A stretch of 64,000 bases of DNA from Methylophaga sp. 42_25_T18 (GTDB lineage: Bacteria; Pseudomonadota; Gammaproteobacteria; Nitrosococcales; Methylophagaceae), in assembly GCA_002163085.1 (NCBI GenBank), contig MAAJ01000001.1, positions 310,001 to 374,000 on the forward strand, read 5' to 3'. The position numbers were made by a program, and so were the translations under genes. This document shows, one piece after another, positions 1-9,120 of this stretch (position 1 is the first letter of the stretch; each line of letters starts with the position of its first letter). The notes under the pieces were generated by a model. It was given only the letters and a program-made list of their open reading frames with translations. It was not told the origin of the DNA and did not search any database.

Positions 1-1155
1 ACAATGACACACAGCCAAGCAATTGGTGTGAAAGTGGTAAACCCAGGCGGCATTAACGCATTTAAATTTAACCAACGTAAATTAGATTTAGATGAGCAAA
101 ATAAATACTACGGCGTCACACCGCGTGATATTTTAATGCGATTAGCTCAAGCAGTGAATGAATTAGGTGTGCCACACCCATTGCATGTGCATGGCTGTAA
201 CTTAGGTGTGCCAGGTAACTTAGGTACAACCATTGATACAATGGAAGGAATTAATGGTCTGCCGATGCATATGACCCATATTCAATTCCATAGCTATGGC
301 ACAGAAGGCGATTTTAAATTCTCATCGGGTGCAGCTGAGATTGCAGAATCAATCAATAAAAACAAAAATATCACTGTAGATGTTGGTCAAATCTTATTTG
401 GTCAAACAGTGACGGCTTCTGGCGATAATATGCGTCAGTTTGCCGGTAGCCCACATTCTCACCCGAACAAATGGGTGTGTATGGATATTGAATGTGATGC
501 TGGTTGTGGTGTGGTGCCATTTAAATACAAAGACCAAAGTTATGTGAATGCACTGCAATGGATGATTGGTTTAGAAGTATTCCTAATGGTTGATGATCCT
601 TGGCGAATTTTCTTAACGACCGATCACCCAAATGGTGCTCCGTTTACCAGTTATCCACATTTGATTAGATTGTTGATGGATAAGACATTCCGTAATGATG
701 TGTTATCGACTTTGCACCCAGAAGCTCAAAAAGCGAGTCATTTAGCATCGTTAGAACGTGAATATTCTTTATATGAAATTGCCATCATGACTCGAGCTGG
801 TGCAGCTAAATTAGTCGGTCTGGCGGATAGAGGTCACTTAGGTGTTGGTGGTGCTGCTGATATTACGGTTTATACCGATCATGTAGATCGTGAAAAAATG
901 TTCAGCAAACCGGATTATGTATTTAAAGACGGCACGATGGTCGTGAAAGATGGTGAATTGATAAACGTCACCTGGGGCACTACTCATGTGGTTAAACCTG
1001 ACTATGACATCAGTATAGAAAAAGCATTAAAACCTTATTTTGATCGTTATCACACGCAAAAAATGGGCAACTTCAAAATGAGTAATGATGAAATTGTGGA
1101 TGATGGTCGCGGTAGTCTTACCATACAGCCGTTACATAAAGGAGGTGCTTTATGA
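1..1155 (+). CDS. fhcA: Formyltransferase/hydrolase complex subunit A, C-terminal part (5' end outside window)
   Basis: Subunit A of the formyltransferase/hydrolase (Fhc) complex, related to formylmethanofuran dehydrogenase subunit A. It is an amidohydrolase-type subunit that releases formate from the formylated C1 carrier during H4MPT-dependent formaldehyde oxidation in the cytoplasm. About 384 codons are visible and the frame is open at base 1, so the N-terminal part, including the first metal-binding motif, is missing. The family is usually about 550 residues long. Visible features are the LHVHGCN segment and the ITVDVGQ and TTDHPNG stretches typical of this family. The stop overlaps the start of fhcD by 4 bases (ATGA), which indicates translational coupling in an fhc operon. 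fhcB, expected upstream, is outside the window. Family assignment is strong; the reaction is known from the methylotroph literature, not from this sequence. Confidence 0.93.
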   Translation, partial: TMTHSQAIGVKVVNPGGINAFKFNQRKLDLDEQNKYYGVTPRDILMRLAQAVNELGVPHPLHVHGCNLGVPGNLGTTIDTMEGINGLPMHMTHIQFHSYGTEGDFKFSSGAAEIAESINKNKNITVDVGQILFGQTVTASGDNMRQFAGSPHSHPNKWVCMDIECDAGCGVVPFKYKDQSYVNALQWMIGLEVFLMVDDPWRIFLTTDHPNGAPFTSYPHLIRLLMDKTFRNDVLSTLHPEAQKASHLASLEREYSLYEIAIMTRAGAAKLVGLADRGHLGVGGAADITVYTDHVDREKMFSKPDYVFKDGTMVVKDGELINVTWGTTHVVKPDYDISIEKALKPYFDRYHTQKMGNFKMSNDEIVDDGRGSLTIQPLHKGGAL

Positions 1156-2051
1156 TTATTAACGGCGTAATAATTGATGAGACTTTCGCAGAAGCCTTCC
1201 CGATGAAAGGCACGCGATTGATCATCACGGCACTTAATGCCAAATGGGCAATGATTTCTGCCCAAGCATTCACCGGTTTTGCTACCTCGGTTATTGCGTG
1301 TGGCTGTGAAGCAGGCATAGAAAAAGTATTAGATGCCAGTGAAACCCCTGATGGTCGTCCTGGTGTATCAATATTGATTTTTGCGATGGGCGGAAAAAGC
1401 CTTGCTAAACAAGTAGAAACACGTTCAGGCCAGTGTGTTTTGACATCACCTACATCAGCCTTGTTTTCAGGTTTAGATAACGATGAAAAAGAAATACCTT
1501 TAGGTCAAAACTTACGTTATTTCGGTGATGGTTTCCAGATTTCAAAAATGATTGATGGCAAACGTTACTGGCGTATTCCGGTGATGGATGGTGAGTTTTT
1601 AGCACAAGAAAAAACCGGTGTTCATAATTCTGTTGGAGGCGGTAACTTCTTAGTATTAGCTGAATCGCAAGCACAAGCTTTAGCAGCCTGTGAAGCGGCC
1701 ATTGTAGAAATGAAAAAAATACCCAATGTGATCATGCCTTTCCCAGGCGGGGTAGTTCGATCTGGTTCAAAAGTAGGTTCAAAATTCAAAGCCTTAAATG
1801 CGTCAACCAACGATGCGTTTTGTCCAACACTTAAAGGCCAAACCAAGAGTGATTTATCACCCGAGGTTGAATCAGTGATGGAAATTGTTATTGATGGTCT
1901 GACCAAAGAAGATATTGATAAAGCCATGCGAGTGGGTATTCAAGCGGTCTGTGACTTAGGTGCTGAAAATGGCATTCGCCGTATCAGTGCTGGTAACTAT
2001 GGCGGGAAACTAGGTCCATTCCACTTCCATTTGCAGGAGATCATGGCATGA
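1152..2051 (+). CDS. fhcD: Formylmethanofuran--tetrahydromethanopterin formyltransferase (Fhc subunit D)
   Basis: The 299-residue product matches the full length of FhcD/Ftr. This enzyme transfers the formyl group from formyl-H4MPT to the methanofuran-type carrier within the Fhc complex. The N-terminus (MIINGVIIDETFAEAFPMKG) and the following ITALNAKWA segment are typical of the family. The start codon overlaps the fhcA stop, and the gene's own stop overlaps the fhcC start by 4 bases, so all three genes are translationally coupled. A strong ribosome site (AAGGAGG) ends a few bases before the ATG, inside the fhcA 3' end. No oddities are seen. Confidence 0.95.
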   Translation: MIINGVIIDETFAEAFPMKGTRLIITALNAKWAMISAQAFTGFATSVIACGCEAGIEKVLDASETPDGRPGVSILIFAMGGKSLAKQVETRSGQCVLTSPTSALFSGLDNDEKEIPLGQNLRYFGDGFQISKMIDGKRYWRIPVMDGEFLAQEKTGVHNSVGGGNFLVLAESQAQALAACEAAIVEMKKIPNVIMPFPGGVVRSGSKVGSKFKALNASTNDAFCPTLKGQTKSDLSPEVESVMEIVIDGLTKEDIDKAMRVGIQAVCDLGAENGIRRISAGNYGGKLGPFHFHLQEIMA

Positions 2052-2863
2052 GTGCATTAACATTCACTTTAAAAAATGCACCTGCACAGCGCATTGATTG
2101 CTCACCATTAACGCCAGATGCATTAGCTGATAAGTCAGCAGCAGAAATTGCTGCGCTTGAGTTAGTGATAGGAAATAGCTCGGCTCGAGTAGATAGCTTG
2201 TTTGAAATAAGTGGTGAAGATAGCACCAATATTCAAATCGAAAATAGCACAGACAAGCTCGACTTTGTTGGCCACAACATGACCTCAGGCCGCATTAGCG
2301 TAGCCGGTAATGTTGGTGCTTACTTGGGTCACTTTATGGAAGGTGGCGAGCTGGAAGTCACTGGCAACTCAGGCATATACACGGGCTGCGAAATGAAAGA
2401 TGGCCAAATCAAAGTGAACGGCAATACCGGTGACTTTGTGGGTGGTGCACGTCCCGGTTATAAAAATGGCATGACAGGCGGTACAGTTATTATCACTGGA
2501 AACAGTGGCGATAGAACCGGTGATCATATGCGTAGAGGCATGATCTTAATTGAAGGCAATGCGGGTAATTACTGTGGTACACGTATGGTATCAGGTACGA
2601 TTGCAGTATTAGGCTCAGTCGGTTCTCACCTAGGTTATGCGATGAAGCGCGGTACTTTGTTGTTAACTCAACAACCTACTCAAGGTATATCAGCTAACTT
2701 TAATGACTGTGGTTCACATACCTTGGCATTTTTGCCATTGATGTTGGCTTCATTTAAGAAGTTAGACAGCAAGTTTGCTAGCCTAGAGTCATTCTCACGG
2801 GTGCAACGATATGCTGGGGATCTTGGTGGTATTGGGATGGGGGAGATTTTGGTTAAGCTTTAA
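2048..2863 (+). CDS. fhcC: Formyltransferase/hydrolase complex subunit C
   Basis: The 271-residue protein consists largely of short glycine-rich repeats (GNVGAYLG, GNSGIYTG, GNTGDFVG, GNSGDRTG, GNAGNYCG, GSVGSHLG), which form a right-handed beta-helix like the C-terminal domain of glutamate synthase. This is the hallmark of formylmethanofuran dehydrogenase subunit C and FhcC. It is a structural subunit of the Fhc complex. It is the last gene of the visible operon and is followed after about 20 bases by a rho-independent terminator. Function is inferred from family and operon context. Confidence 0.94.
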   Translation: MSALTFTLKNAPAQRIDCSPLTPDALADKSAAEIAALELVIGNSSARVDSLFEISGEDSTNIQIENSTDKLDFVGHNMTSGRISVAGNVGAYLGHFMEGGELEVTGNSGIYTGCEMKDGQIKVNGNTGDFVGGARPGYKNGMTGGTVIITGNSGDRTGDHMRRGMILIEGNAGNYCGTRMVSGTIAVLGSVGSHLGYAMKRGTLLLTQQPTQGISANFNDCGSHTLAFLPLMLASFKKLDSKFASLESFSRVQRYAGDLGGIGMGEILVKL

Positions 2864-2885
2864 GTTTAACTAAACCGATACAAAG

Positions 2886-2919
2886 AAAAGCCACCGAGGG
2901 AAACCAAGGTGGCTTTTTT
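2886..2919 (+). terminator. Rho-independent terminator of the fhc operon
   Basis: A perfect 10-bp stem, AAAAGCCACC against GGTGGCTTTT, encloses a 12-base loop and runs directly into a T tract. It begins 22 bases after the fhcC stop. Confidence 0.88.
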
Positions 2920-2975
2920 GATTTAAAGTTGAAGTCTTACATACTCTAATAAAGGAATAGAGGTAAATAATTTAA

Positions 2976-3521
2976 ATGTTTTCTCAAAGGTTTCGGAGTT
3001 GCCCTAAATGTGGGAATGGTTATTTAGATAATTATGCTTTAGATAAAGCAAAGCATGGAAAGCCTGTGATATGTGACTCATGCGACCAAGGTTTCATACG
3101 TTTTAGCACAAGAGGTCTAGGTTACTTGTGCTCATTCATATTGGATTTTTTAATACATGTGGGAATGTATTTTGGGACGATAGTTATCATTATCAATTAT
3201 GGAGTTTATATAACTGTTGTTTACTTTTTAACTTTACTTTTGTTCGCGTTCTTGTTGGATAAAGTTAAAGAACGTTATGGGCTTTTAATTGAAAACTCAA
3301 ATATGCCTTTATCAACTGAAAAGCAGATAGATCCCTTAACAGTTACTTTGATAGATGCTACGGCTGATCATGATATAAATTTGATACAACAATTATTAGG
3401 TGAAGGAGCGAGTCCAGCAGACAAAGATTCTAATGGTTATAGTGCAATGGATCATGCAAGAGGGAGAAGTTATATGGATATCTTGGACATCTATAAGGAG
3501 CACATGGAGAAAAAGAGCTAA
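2976..3521 (+). CDS. Membrane protein with N-terminal zinc ribbon and C-terminal ankyrin-like repeat
   Basis: The product has 181 residues and is not a recognised named gene. The N-terminus carries two CxxC pairs (CPKCGNGY near residue 9, CDSCDQGF near residue 33), which form a probable zinc ribbon. Two hydrophobic segments at about residues 48-70 and 75-95 look like a membrane hairpin. The C-terminal 60 residues (ATADHDINLIQQLL, GEGASPADKDSNGYSAMDHA) match one or two ankyrin repeats. The AATAAAGGAATAGAG leader gives only a loosely spaced ribosome site. The gene stands alone between the fhc terminator and a repeat-rich spacer. A role in protein-protein contact at the membrane is plausible but unproven. 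Confidence 0.7.
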   Translation: MFSQRFRSCPKCGNGYLDNYALDKAKHGKPVICDSCDQGFIRFSTRGLGYLCSFILDFLIHVGMYFGTIVIIINYGVYITVVYFLTLLLFAFLLDKVKERYGLLIENSNMPLSTEKQIDPLTVTLIDATADHDINLIQQLLGEGASPADKDSNGYSAMDHARGRSYMDILDIYKEHMEKKS

Positions 3522-3559
3522 TGGATAGGGAATCAGTCAAGCAGCTAGCTTAATATTAT

Positions 3560-3815
3560 TTCGGACTAACGCCCGAGTTCATTTATTTTGCTTGTCCAAA
3601 ATAAACGAACCAAACAAAAAGACAGCCCATGCTTGCCCTACGGGTTCCCTGTGCTTCTCAATCAGTTTGGACACGACGAAAACTCGCTGCGCTCAAACAC
3701 TCGTCGTGTTTAATCCAAACTGCTTTGCGATGCTCGGCTTCGCATAAGGGCACTTGGGATTGCCCATCAGTAGGGTTCAATTCCCTGACTCGCCATTAAG
3801 GCGAAAAGAAAGTTA
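3560..3815. repeat. Hairpin-rich intergenic repeat-like element
   Basis: The 414-base gap between the zinc-ribbon gene and fbp has no convincing gene. It holds a compact array of inverted repeats. The largest is CAGTTTGGA/TCCAAACTG (3663-3671 and 3714-3722), which encloses CACGACGA/TCGTCGTG (3672-3679 and 3701-3708). Smaller ones are TGCGA/TCGCA around 3726-3744 and CTCGCC/GGCGAA near 3799-3815. The composition is more GC-rich than the flanks. It resembles multi-copy, non-coding mosaic repeats seen between genes in many gammaproteobacteria; that comparison is from memory. Confidence 0.55.
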
Positions 3816-3935
3816 TAAAGGGATTTCAACAATCATTGCTACACCATCGAAATTAAGGCTATGAATGCTTGCTAAGCCATACATAAATGGTTTAGTTTGT
3901 CCTTAAACACCCAGTAGAAATAAAGGACACACCTC

Positions 3936-4943
3936 ATGTCAGATATCGGAACATCAATCATCCAGTTTATTGTTGAAGAGCAACGTGCTCATCCCAGTTC
4001 AACAGGTTCTTTAACCGGTTTAATGAGTGATATTGTTAGCTCTTGTAAAAAGATCGCTCACTTGGTTAATCGTAGTGGCATTATTGGCTTAGGGGGTGCA
4101 GCAGAATCTGAGAACGTGCAGGGTGAGGTGCAGAAGAAACTCGATATCATTACTAATGATGTGATGGTTGATCATCTGAATTGGACAGGTCATCTTGCCG
4201 GCATGGCCTCTGAAGAAATTGAAGAGATCATTCAGATCCCAGACGAGTTTCCGAAAGGTAAATACCTGATTACCTTTGATCCCTTAGATGGTTCATCCAA
4301 TATTGATGTGAATATCTCGGTAGGCACCATATTCTCCATTCTTCGCTGTCCAGAAGGGGTAGAAACACCTACCGTTGAAGACTTTATGCAGAAAGGAACC
4401 GAGCAAGTCTGTGCCGGCTTCTGTGTTTATGGCCCCACTACGATGATGATTATGACCACCGGTAACGGCGTAAATGGTTTTACTTTAGATCGTGATGTCG
4501 GTGAATTTATTTTGACCCATCCTGATATGACGATTCCTGAAGATACTGCCGAATTTGCTATCAACATGTCGAATCAACGTTTCTGGGAAGAGCCGGTACA
4601 GCGTTATATCGATGAATGCATTAAAGGTGTTGATGGCGGTCGGGAGAAAAACTTCAATATGCGTTGGGTCGCCTCTATGGTGGCGGAAGTCTACCGAGTA
4701 TTAACCCGTGGCGGCATCTTTATGTATCCCTTGGATAATAAACCCAGCACTAAAGGTGGCAAGCTCCGTTTAATGTATGAAGCCAACCCAATGAGCTTTA
4801 TCGTTGAACAAGCAGGTGGATTAAGTTCAACTGGCCGTGAACGAATTATGGATATCAAACCAGAAGGTGTGCATCAACGTGTGCCGGTTATTCTAGGCTC
4901 TAAAAATGAAGTTGAGCGAGTGGTGTCTTATCACCAAGCCTAA
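3936..4943 (+). CDS. fbp: Fructose-1,6-bisphosphatase class I
   Basis: The 335-residue product, full length for class I FBPase, hydrolyses fructose-1,6-bisphosphate to fructose-6-phosphate. That supports gluconeogenesis and regeneration in the ribulose monophosphate cycle of methylotrophs. The metal and substrate motif [13 protein letters not shown] is present near residue 112, along with the conserved GTIFSI and the C-terminal [21 protein letters not shown] lies about 9 bases before the ATG. The gene is monocistronic and ends two bases before the convergent protease gene. Confidence 0.95.
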   Translation: MSDIGTSIIQFIVEEQRAHPSSTGSLTGLMSDIVSSCKKIAHLVNRSGIIGLGGAAESENVQGEVQKKLDIITNDVMVDHLNWTGHLAGMASEEIEEIIQIPDEFPKGKYLITFDPLDGSSNIDVNISVGTIFSILRCPEGVETPTVEDFMQKGTEQVCAGFCVYGPTTMMIMTTGNGVNGFTLDRDVGEFILTHPDMTIPEDTAEFAINMSNQRFWEEPVQRYIDECIKGVDGGREKNFNMRWVASMVAEVYRVLTRGGIFMYPLDNKPSTKGGKLRLMYEANPMSFIVEQAGGLSSTGRERIMDIKPEGVHQRVPVILGSKNEVERVVSYHQA

Positions 4944-4945
4944 CT

Positions 4946-5467
4946 TTATTCAGGCGCGCTAATGGTTAACAGTTTTCCTTGTTGTGTCATGTGTAAGTGT
5001 TTTAAAAATGACATGCCTAATAGAATCTCATCAAACTCCATTCCAGAGCTGATACTGGCGGGCACATTGTTCATTACAATCCCGCCTAATGTGAGCTTAT
5101 CGATCGTGGTGGCATAAGACGTACTTAGGCCATTAGCGGTTTGTGATTGATAACTACGGCCTTTTTTTAGGTTTAATCGTTTAGCAATATGTTCAGGTAT
5201 GGCTACCAAGGTTGCACCAGTATCTAATAGAAACTCGACCGATTGATCATTGATCTGGCCGGTGGCTAAATAATGACCATAACGGTTTCTTTCTAAAATA
5301 ATTTCTCTTTCCCCATATTCGTTCACCGCGATGCTGAGTTCTTGATTTGGGTTATTAATATCTTTGAGTACATCATTAAAGATAAACGTAGTCACCAACA
5401 GCAATGCTATCCATATTATGGCAATGGTGGTTTTATTAAACGTTGGTGGTCCTGATTCGTTATTCAT
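4946..5467 (-). CDS. Retropepsin-like aspartic protease, membrane-anchored (TIGR02281-type)
   Basis: The product has 173 residues. One transmembrane segment near residues 12-30 anchors it to the inner membrane, with the protease domain facing the periplasm. The catalytic motif LLDTGATLVAIP near residue 80 is the single DTGA of clan AA retropepsin-like proteases, which act as dimers. The second conserved stretch (ILLGMSFLKHL) fits the family's C-terminal glycine loop. Substrate is unknown. The gene is convergent with fbp with essentially no spacer. Confidence 0.82.
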   Translation of the reverse strand: MNNESGPPTFNKTTIAIIWIALLLVTTFIFNDVLKDINNPNQELSIAVNEYGEREIILERNRYGHYLATGQINDQSVEFLLDTGATLVAIPEHIAKRLNLKKGRSYQSQTANGLSTSYATTIDKLTLGGIVMNNVPASISSGMEFDEILLGMSFLKHLHMTQQGKLLTISAPE

Positions 5468-5651
5468 TTGAGTCCATTTCTCATATTGGTAATCGTCATA
5501 ATAGCGAATCGAGCTAGATTCATAAAAGGCATGTGTTTTTTCCAGTTGTTATTTTCGAGCAAAAGGGGTGGATCAATTACGCTGGATGTTTTATTGTCGA
5601 ATTATTGATATGAAATTTTGATCCCAGAGTCCATCATTAAGGAAGCAGTTG

Positions 5652-6383
5652 ATGACTAGAAAAGTTTCAAAAGGATTTCTTTTATTAATCTTGTGCATAG
5701 TGTGTGTATCGAAAGGCTATGCAGAGGACTTTATTAAAAGCGGCTTTGTGGATGTTAATGTTTATCCGTATCAATCTAAAGTCAGCAATGACAATACCAT
5801 CACCATTAATGCATTTTTAACCTTTGCCAATCGTTTTTCTTATTTTAGTCTGACTAATTTTAGTGATAAAAAAGGCAGTGGTCGATTGCCCGATTTAGAT
5901 ACCTTTTTTACCGAGCAAAACCTTCGTTGGCAAATAGCTGAAAATTCTCCTTTCGAATTAACCGTGCAATCAAACTTTCGCCAAGGTGCAGATAATGATC
6001 GGCATCGTTTAGGCGTACGTTGGGCTTTGAATAAATCTGATTTTATTTCCGGATTTTTGGATAAGCTTCACCTTAAATATTCTATAAATTGGCATGCGAT
6101 TCAGTTTGATCATGAAGATGAACATGTGTGGCAGTTGGAACATGCTTTTTTGATGAAGTTTCCCTATTTATCAGATCGCTTATATTTAAGTGGTTTTGCC
6201 GATCATACTTTTAATGAAGATTTACCAAATACCATTCCGAATCATCCGGTTGTGGGTGAAGCCCAGTTGGGTTTTCGCTTGTTTGATAACGTTCATGCAG
6301 TGGCTGAATATCGGGTTAATGAATATCGACGCTCAGATGTGAATAATATAGCTGTGGGTCTGGAATATAAATTTGCTTGGTAA
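5652..6383 (+). CDS. Outer-membrane beta-barrel protein of unknown function
   Basis: The product has about 243 residues. A signal peptide (KGFLLLILCIVCVSKGYA, cleaved before EDF) is followed by alternating amphipathic strands, many aromatic girdle residues and a C-terminal W (LEYKFAW), as expected for an outer-membrane barrel. I chose the ATG at 5652 rather than the in-frame TTG just before it because AAGGA sits 8 bases upstream of the ATG. It precedes the CHASE kinase by only 30 bases on the same strand, so it may be co-transcribed with the sensory cassette. Substrate or role is not recognisable. Confidence 0.7.
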   Translation: MTRKVSKGFLLLILCIVCVSKGYAEDFIKSGFVDVNVYPYQSKVSNDNTITINAFLTFANRFSYFSLTNFSDKKGSGRLPDLDTFFTEQNLRWQIAENSPFELTVQSNFRQGADNDRHRLGVRWALNKSDFISGFLDKLHLKYSINWHAIQFDHEDEHVWQLEHAFLMKFPYLSDRLYLSGFADHTFNEDLPNTIPNHPVVGEAQLGFRLFDNVHAVAEYRVNEYRRSDVNNIAVGLEYKFAW

Positions 6384-6413
6384 GAAAATAGAGCCAAAAA
6401 AAAGTGGACGGAT

Positions 6414-8186
6414 ATGAATCAAGAAGATAATAAGAAGGATAAGGGACTAAATTATAGGACGATCTTGGTTAATGCCGGTTCCATGCATTGGGTACATTGG
6501 TTGGTAGTACTACTCTCAGTGGTGGTAACGATCGTTGCGTGGTCATTTACAAAAGAACAGTTAAATCAAAAAATAGAAGCCAAATTTCTACGAGAATCAG
6601 AACAGGTTATAGAACTAGTTAAAGAACGCATGGCCTTATATGAAAATGCGCTCTGGAGCGGTGTTGCTTTAATGGACGTGAATACTGCAGGCGTGAGTCA
6701 CCAACAATGGTATGCGTTCTCACACCGTTTAAATATTGATCAAACTTATCCCGGCATCAATGGCATGGGCGTGATTTACAATATTCAACCACCGGATCTA
6801 GAAGCTTATCTTGAACAACAAAGGTTTATGAGACCCAATTTTTATATACATCCACAACATAATAATAAGGAATATTGGCCGATCACTTATATCGAACCTG
6901 AGGCGAGCAATTTGCAAGCGATAGGTTTGGATATGGCTTTTGAAATGAACCGATATACGGCCATCACCAAAGCTAGAGACACTGGCTCAGCACAATTAAC
7001 AGGCCCGATCACCTTGGTGCAGGATGATAAAAAAACGCCGGGTTTTTTGTTTTATACCCCCTTTTATAAGAACGGCATTAGCCCAAGCACAATGCAGCAG
7101 CGCATAGCTAAGAGTGCTGGAGTGACCTATGCCCCTTTTATTATGTATAAACTGATGCAAGGTACGCTGGCAAAACAAAAACGACAGGTTTATTTAGCAA
7201 TTAAAGATGGCGAGAGTCTACTGTTTGCTGATGATGAACGAGATAAAGATTCACAGCCGCTGTTTATGAAGCAAGAAAGTATAGAAATGTACGGCAGAAC
7301 TTGGCGTTTTGATATTCAATCAGATTTAAGTTTTCGCTATGCTTCAGCAAATAACCAGCCAGCGATGATTCTTATCGGCGGGCTGATTATCGATACCATG
7401 CTGTTGGGGCTTTTTATCTTTTTGTCGAGAGCAAATAGAAAGGCGTTGGTTTACGCAGATCAAGTCACTGCGAAGCTAAAAATTAAAGCGGATCATTTAG
7501 AAAAGTCGAACAACGATCTTGAGCAGTTTTCATATATTGCATCACATGACTTAAAGTCACCGCTAAATGCCATTAAACAGTTATCAGCATGGATAGAAGA
7601 AGATTGTGCCGAGATACTTCCCGATGAATCTAAAGAGCACCTGAATTTAGTACAAAAACGTACAGATAGAATGATGAAGTTACTGAGCGATTTATTAAGT
7701 TATTCTCGTCTCAATCATACCTCTTATGAATATAAAACGATTAATTTGGCAGCTTTAGTTAAAGATTGTTTTGAATTATTGGGCAATCCTGAAGGTTTTA
7801 GTTATACCGCTACCGATGTTGATTTGAATATCCCTGTAGTACCGTTTGAAATAGTATTAAGAAACTTACTGTCGAATAGTATTAAACATCATGATCAGCA
7901 CACGGGTGATATTACCGTAAGTTATGAACGCCAAGTGGATGTCCATTGCATCCAAGTAAAAGATGATGGCCCAGGTATTCCGAAACATCTACAGCAAAGA
8001 GCGATGGAGATGTTTCAAACTTTAAAACCACGAGATAAAGTAGAGGGTAGTGGCATGGGATTATCTATGGTTAAAAGGATTATTGACTACCAAGAGGGTA
8101 CTATAGAGATAGAATCAGAAGGTGAGCGGGGCACTACATTTATTATTCATTGGCCTGTTACAGCGGAAGCCGGTAATAAATATTAA
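6414..8186 (+). CDS. CHASE-domain sensor histidine kinase
   Basis: The product has 590 residues: a membrane segment at about 26-46, a periplasmic CHASE domain at about 80-300 (YPGINGMGVIYNI, FYTPFYKNG), a second membrane segment at about 315-340, a coiled linker, a HisKA domain with the phospho-acceptor in SHDLKSPLNAI (His378), and a HATPase_c domain with N box (NLLSNSIKHH), G1 (DDGPGIP) and G2 (GSGMGLSMV). The histidine-kinase class is the bacteriophytochrome/Cph1-like type that often signals to small Rcp1-like receivers. Two such receiver genes follow directly. The signal is unknown; CHASE domains sense small extracellular molecules. Confidence 0.92.
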   Translation: MNQEDNKKDKGLNYRTILVNAGSMHWVHWLVVLLSVVVTIVAWSFTKEQLNQKIEAKFLRESEQVIELVKERMALYENALWSGVALMDVNTAGVSHQQWYAFSHRLNIDQTYPGINGMGVIYNIQPPDLEAYLEQQRFMRPNFYIHPQHNNKEYWPITYIEPEASNLQAIGLDMAFEMNRYTAITKARDTGSAQLTGPITLVQDDKKTPGFLFYTPFYKNGISPSTMQQRIAKSAGVTYAPFIMYKLMQGTLAKQKRQVYLAIKDGESLLFADDERDKDSQPLFMKQESIEMYGRTWRFDIQSDLSFRYASANNQPAMILIGGLIIDTMLLGLFIFLSRANRKALVYADQVTAKLKIKADHLEKSNNDLEQFSYIASHDLKSPLNAIKQLSAWIEEDCAEILPDESKEHLNLVQKRTDRMMKLLSDLLSYSRLNHTSYEYKTINLAALVKDCFELLGNPEGFSYTATDVDLNIPVVPFEIVLRNLLSNSIKHHDQHTGDITVSYERQVDVHCIQVKDDGPGIPKHLQQRAMEMFQTLKPRDKVEGSGMGLSMVKRIIDYQEGTIEIESEGERGTTFIIHWPVTAEAGNKY

Positions 8187-8204
8187 TGAATAGGGGATGG
8201 CTTA

Positions 8205-8648
8205 ATGGAAAAAGAGATAAATCCTGTAACCGTATTTTTGGTGGAAGATGATGATGTTGATGCTGAGACGATAATTCGTAGTTTTGAAACTAATCGCATC
8301 GCCAACTCAGTCATTCGAGCGGTTGATGGTGTTCAAGCTTTAGAAATGTTGCGAGCTGGAGAGGTTTCAAGACCTTTTATCATGTTGCTTGATTTAAAAA
8401 TGCCAAGGATGGGCGGCATTGAGCTGATGAAGGAGTTGCGAGCAGATGAAAATCTGGCCAGCACCGTTGTGTTTGTGCTCACAACCTCAAAGGATGAAGC
8501 AGATCTTGCCAGCATCTTCAAATATCGCGCCGCGGGTTATTACAATAAGGCCGAGGCAGGCGAGGGCTTTATCGATATTGTTAATGTCTTGGAAAGCTAC
8601 TGGAAAATTGTGCACTTACCTAGTGGTCGTGCACGAATGAAAGGTTGA
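8205..8648 (+). CDS. Single-domain response regulator (Rcp1-like)
   Basis: The 147-residue receiver domain has no output domain. The acidic pocket is VEDDDVD and the phospho-acceptor is Asp63 in LLDLKMPRMGG; the T in VLTTSKDE and the downstream K (YYNKAE) complete the active site. It lies 18 bases after the CHASE kinase, so it is a likely partner. Lacking a DNA-binding part, it probably acts by protein contact or in a phosphorelay. Confidence 0.9.
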   Translation: MEKEINPVTVFLVEDDDVDAETIIRSFETNRIANSVIRAVDGVQALEMLRAGEVSRPFIMLLDLKMPRMGGIELMKELRADENLASTVVFVLTTSKDEADLASIFKYRAAGYYNKAEAGEGFIDIVNVLESYWKIVHLPSGRARMKG

Positions 8649-8656
8649 TATAGTGC

Positions 8657-9058
8657 ATGAAGGTATTAATTGTTGATGACGATTTTGTTGATCGCGAGAG
8701 CATTAAAAGATCACTAAAAAAAGAGTACCGCACATGTGAAGTGGTAGAAGTTGAAACGGTAGATGAGAGCCTTAAGCTAATTAAACAAGACTCGTTTGAT
8801 ATTGTATTGGTTGATTACAATTTACCTCAGCGTTCAGGCATAGAATTATTATTAGAATTAAAAGGCGATGATGCGATTAAAAACACTGCCTTCATCATGA
8901 TAAGCACCGATGAAGAAGAGCGTTTATCGCGCGAATGCAAACAAGCAGGCGCACATGACTATCTAGCTAAAACAGAGATAACATCACAAATACTCAAACA
9001 GGCCATTACACAAGCACGTGCTAGTTTTTTAATTAAGCAACCGATAAAAGCTGAATAG
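8657..9058 (+). CDS. Single-domain response regulator
   Basis: The 133-residue receiver domain begins with LIVDDDFVD. The phospho-acceptor is Asp53 in VLVDYNLPQRSG, and the switch region is FIMIS. No output domain follows. It is the third gene of the kinase cassette, 8 bases after the previous stop. It is clearly diverged from the preceding receiver, so the two are not a recent duplication. Confidence 0.9.
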   Translation: MKVLIVDDDFVDRESIKRSLKKEYRTCEVVEVETVDESLKLIKQDSFDIVLVDYNLPQRSGIELLLELKGDDAIKNTAFIMISTDEEERLSRECKQAGAHDYLAKTEITSQILKQAITQARASFLIKQPIKAE

Positions 9059-9120
9059 CTTACTGGTAAAGTCCGTCAGACCCGTTTACGATCCTTGTTT
9101 GGTCTTTAGGATTAACTGCA

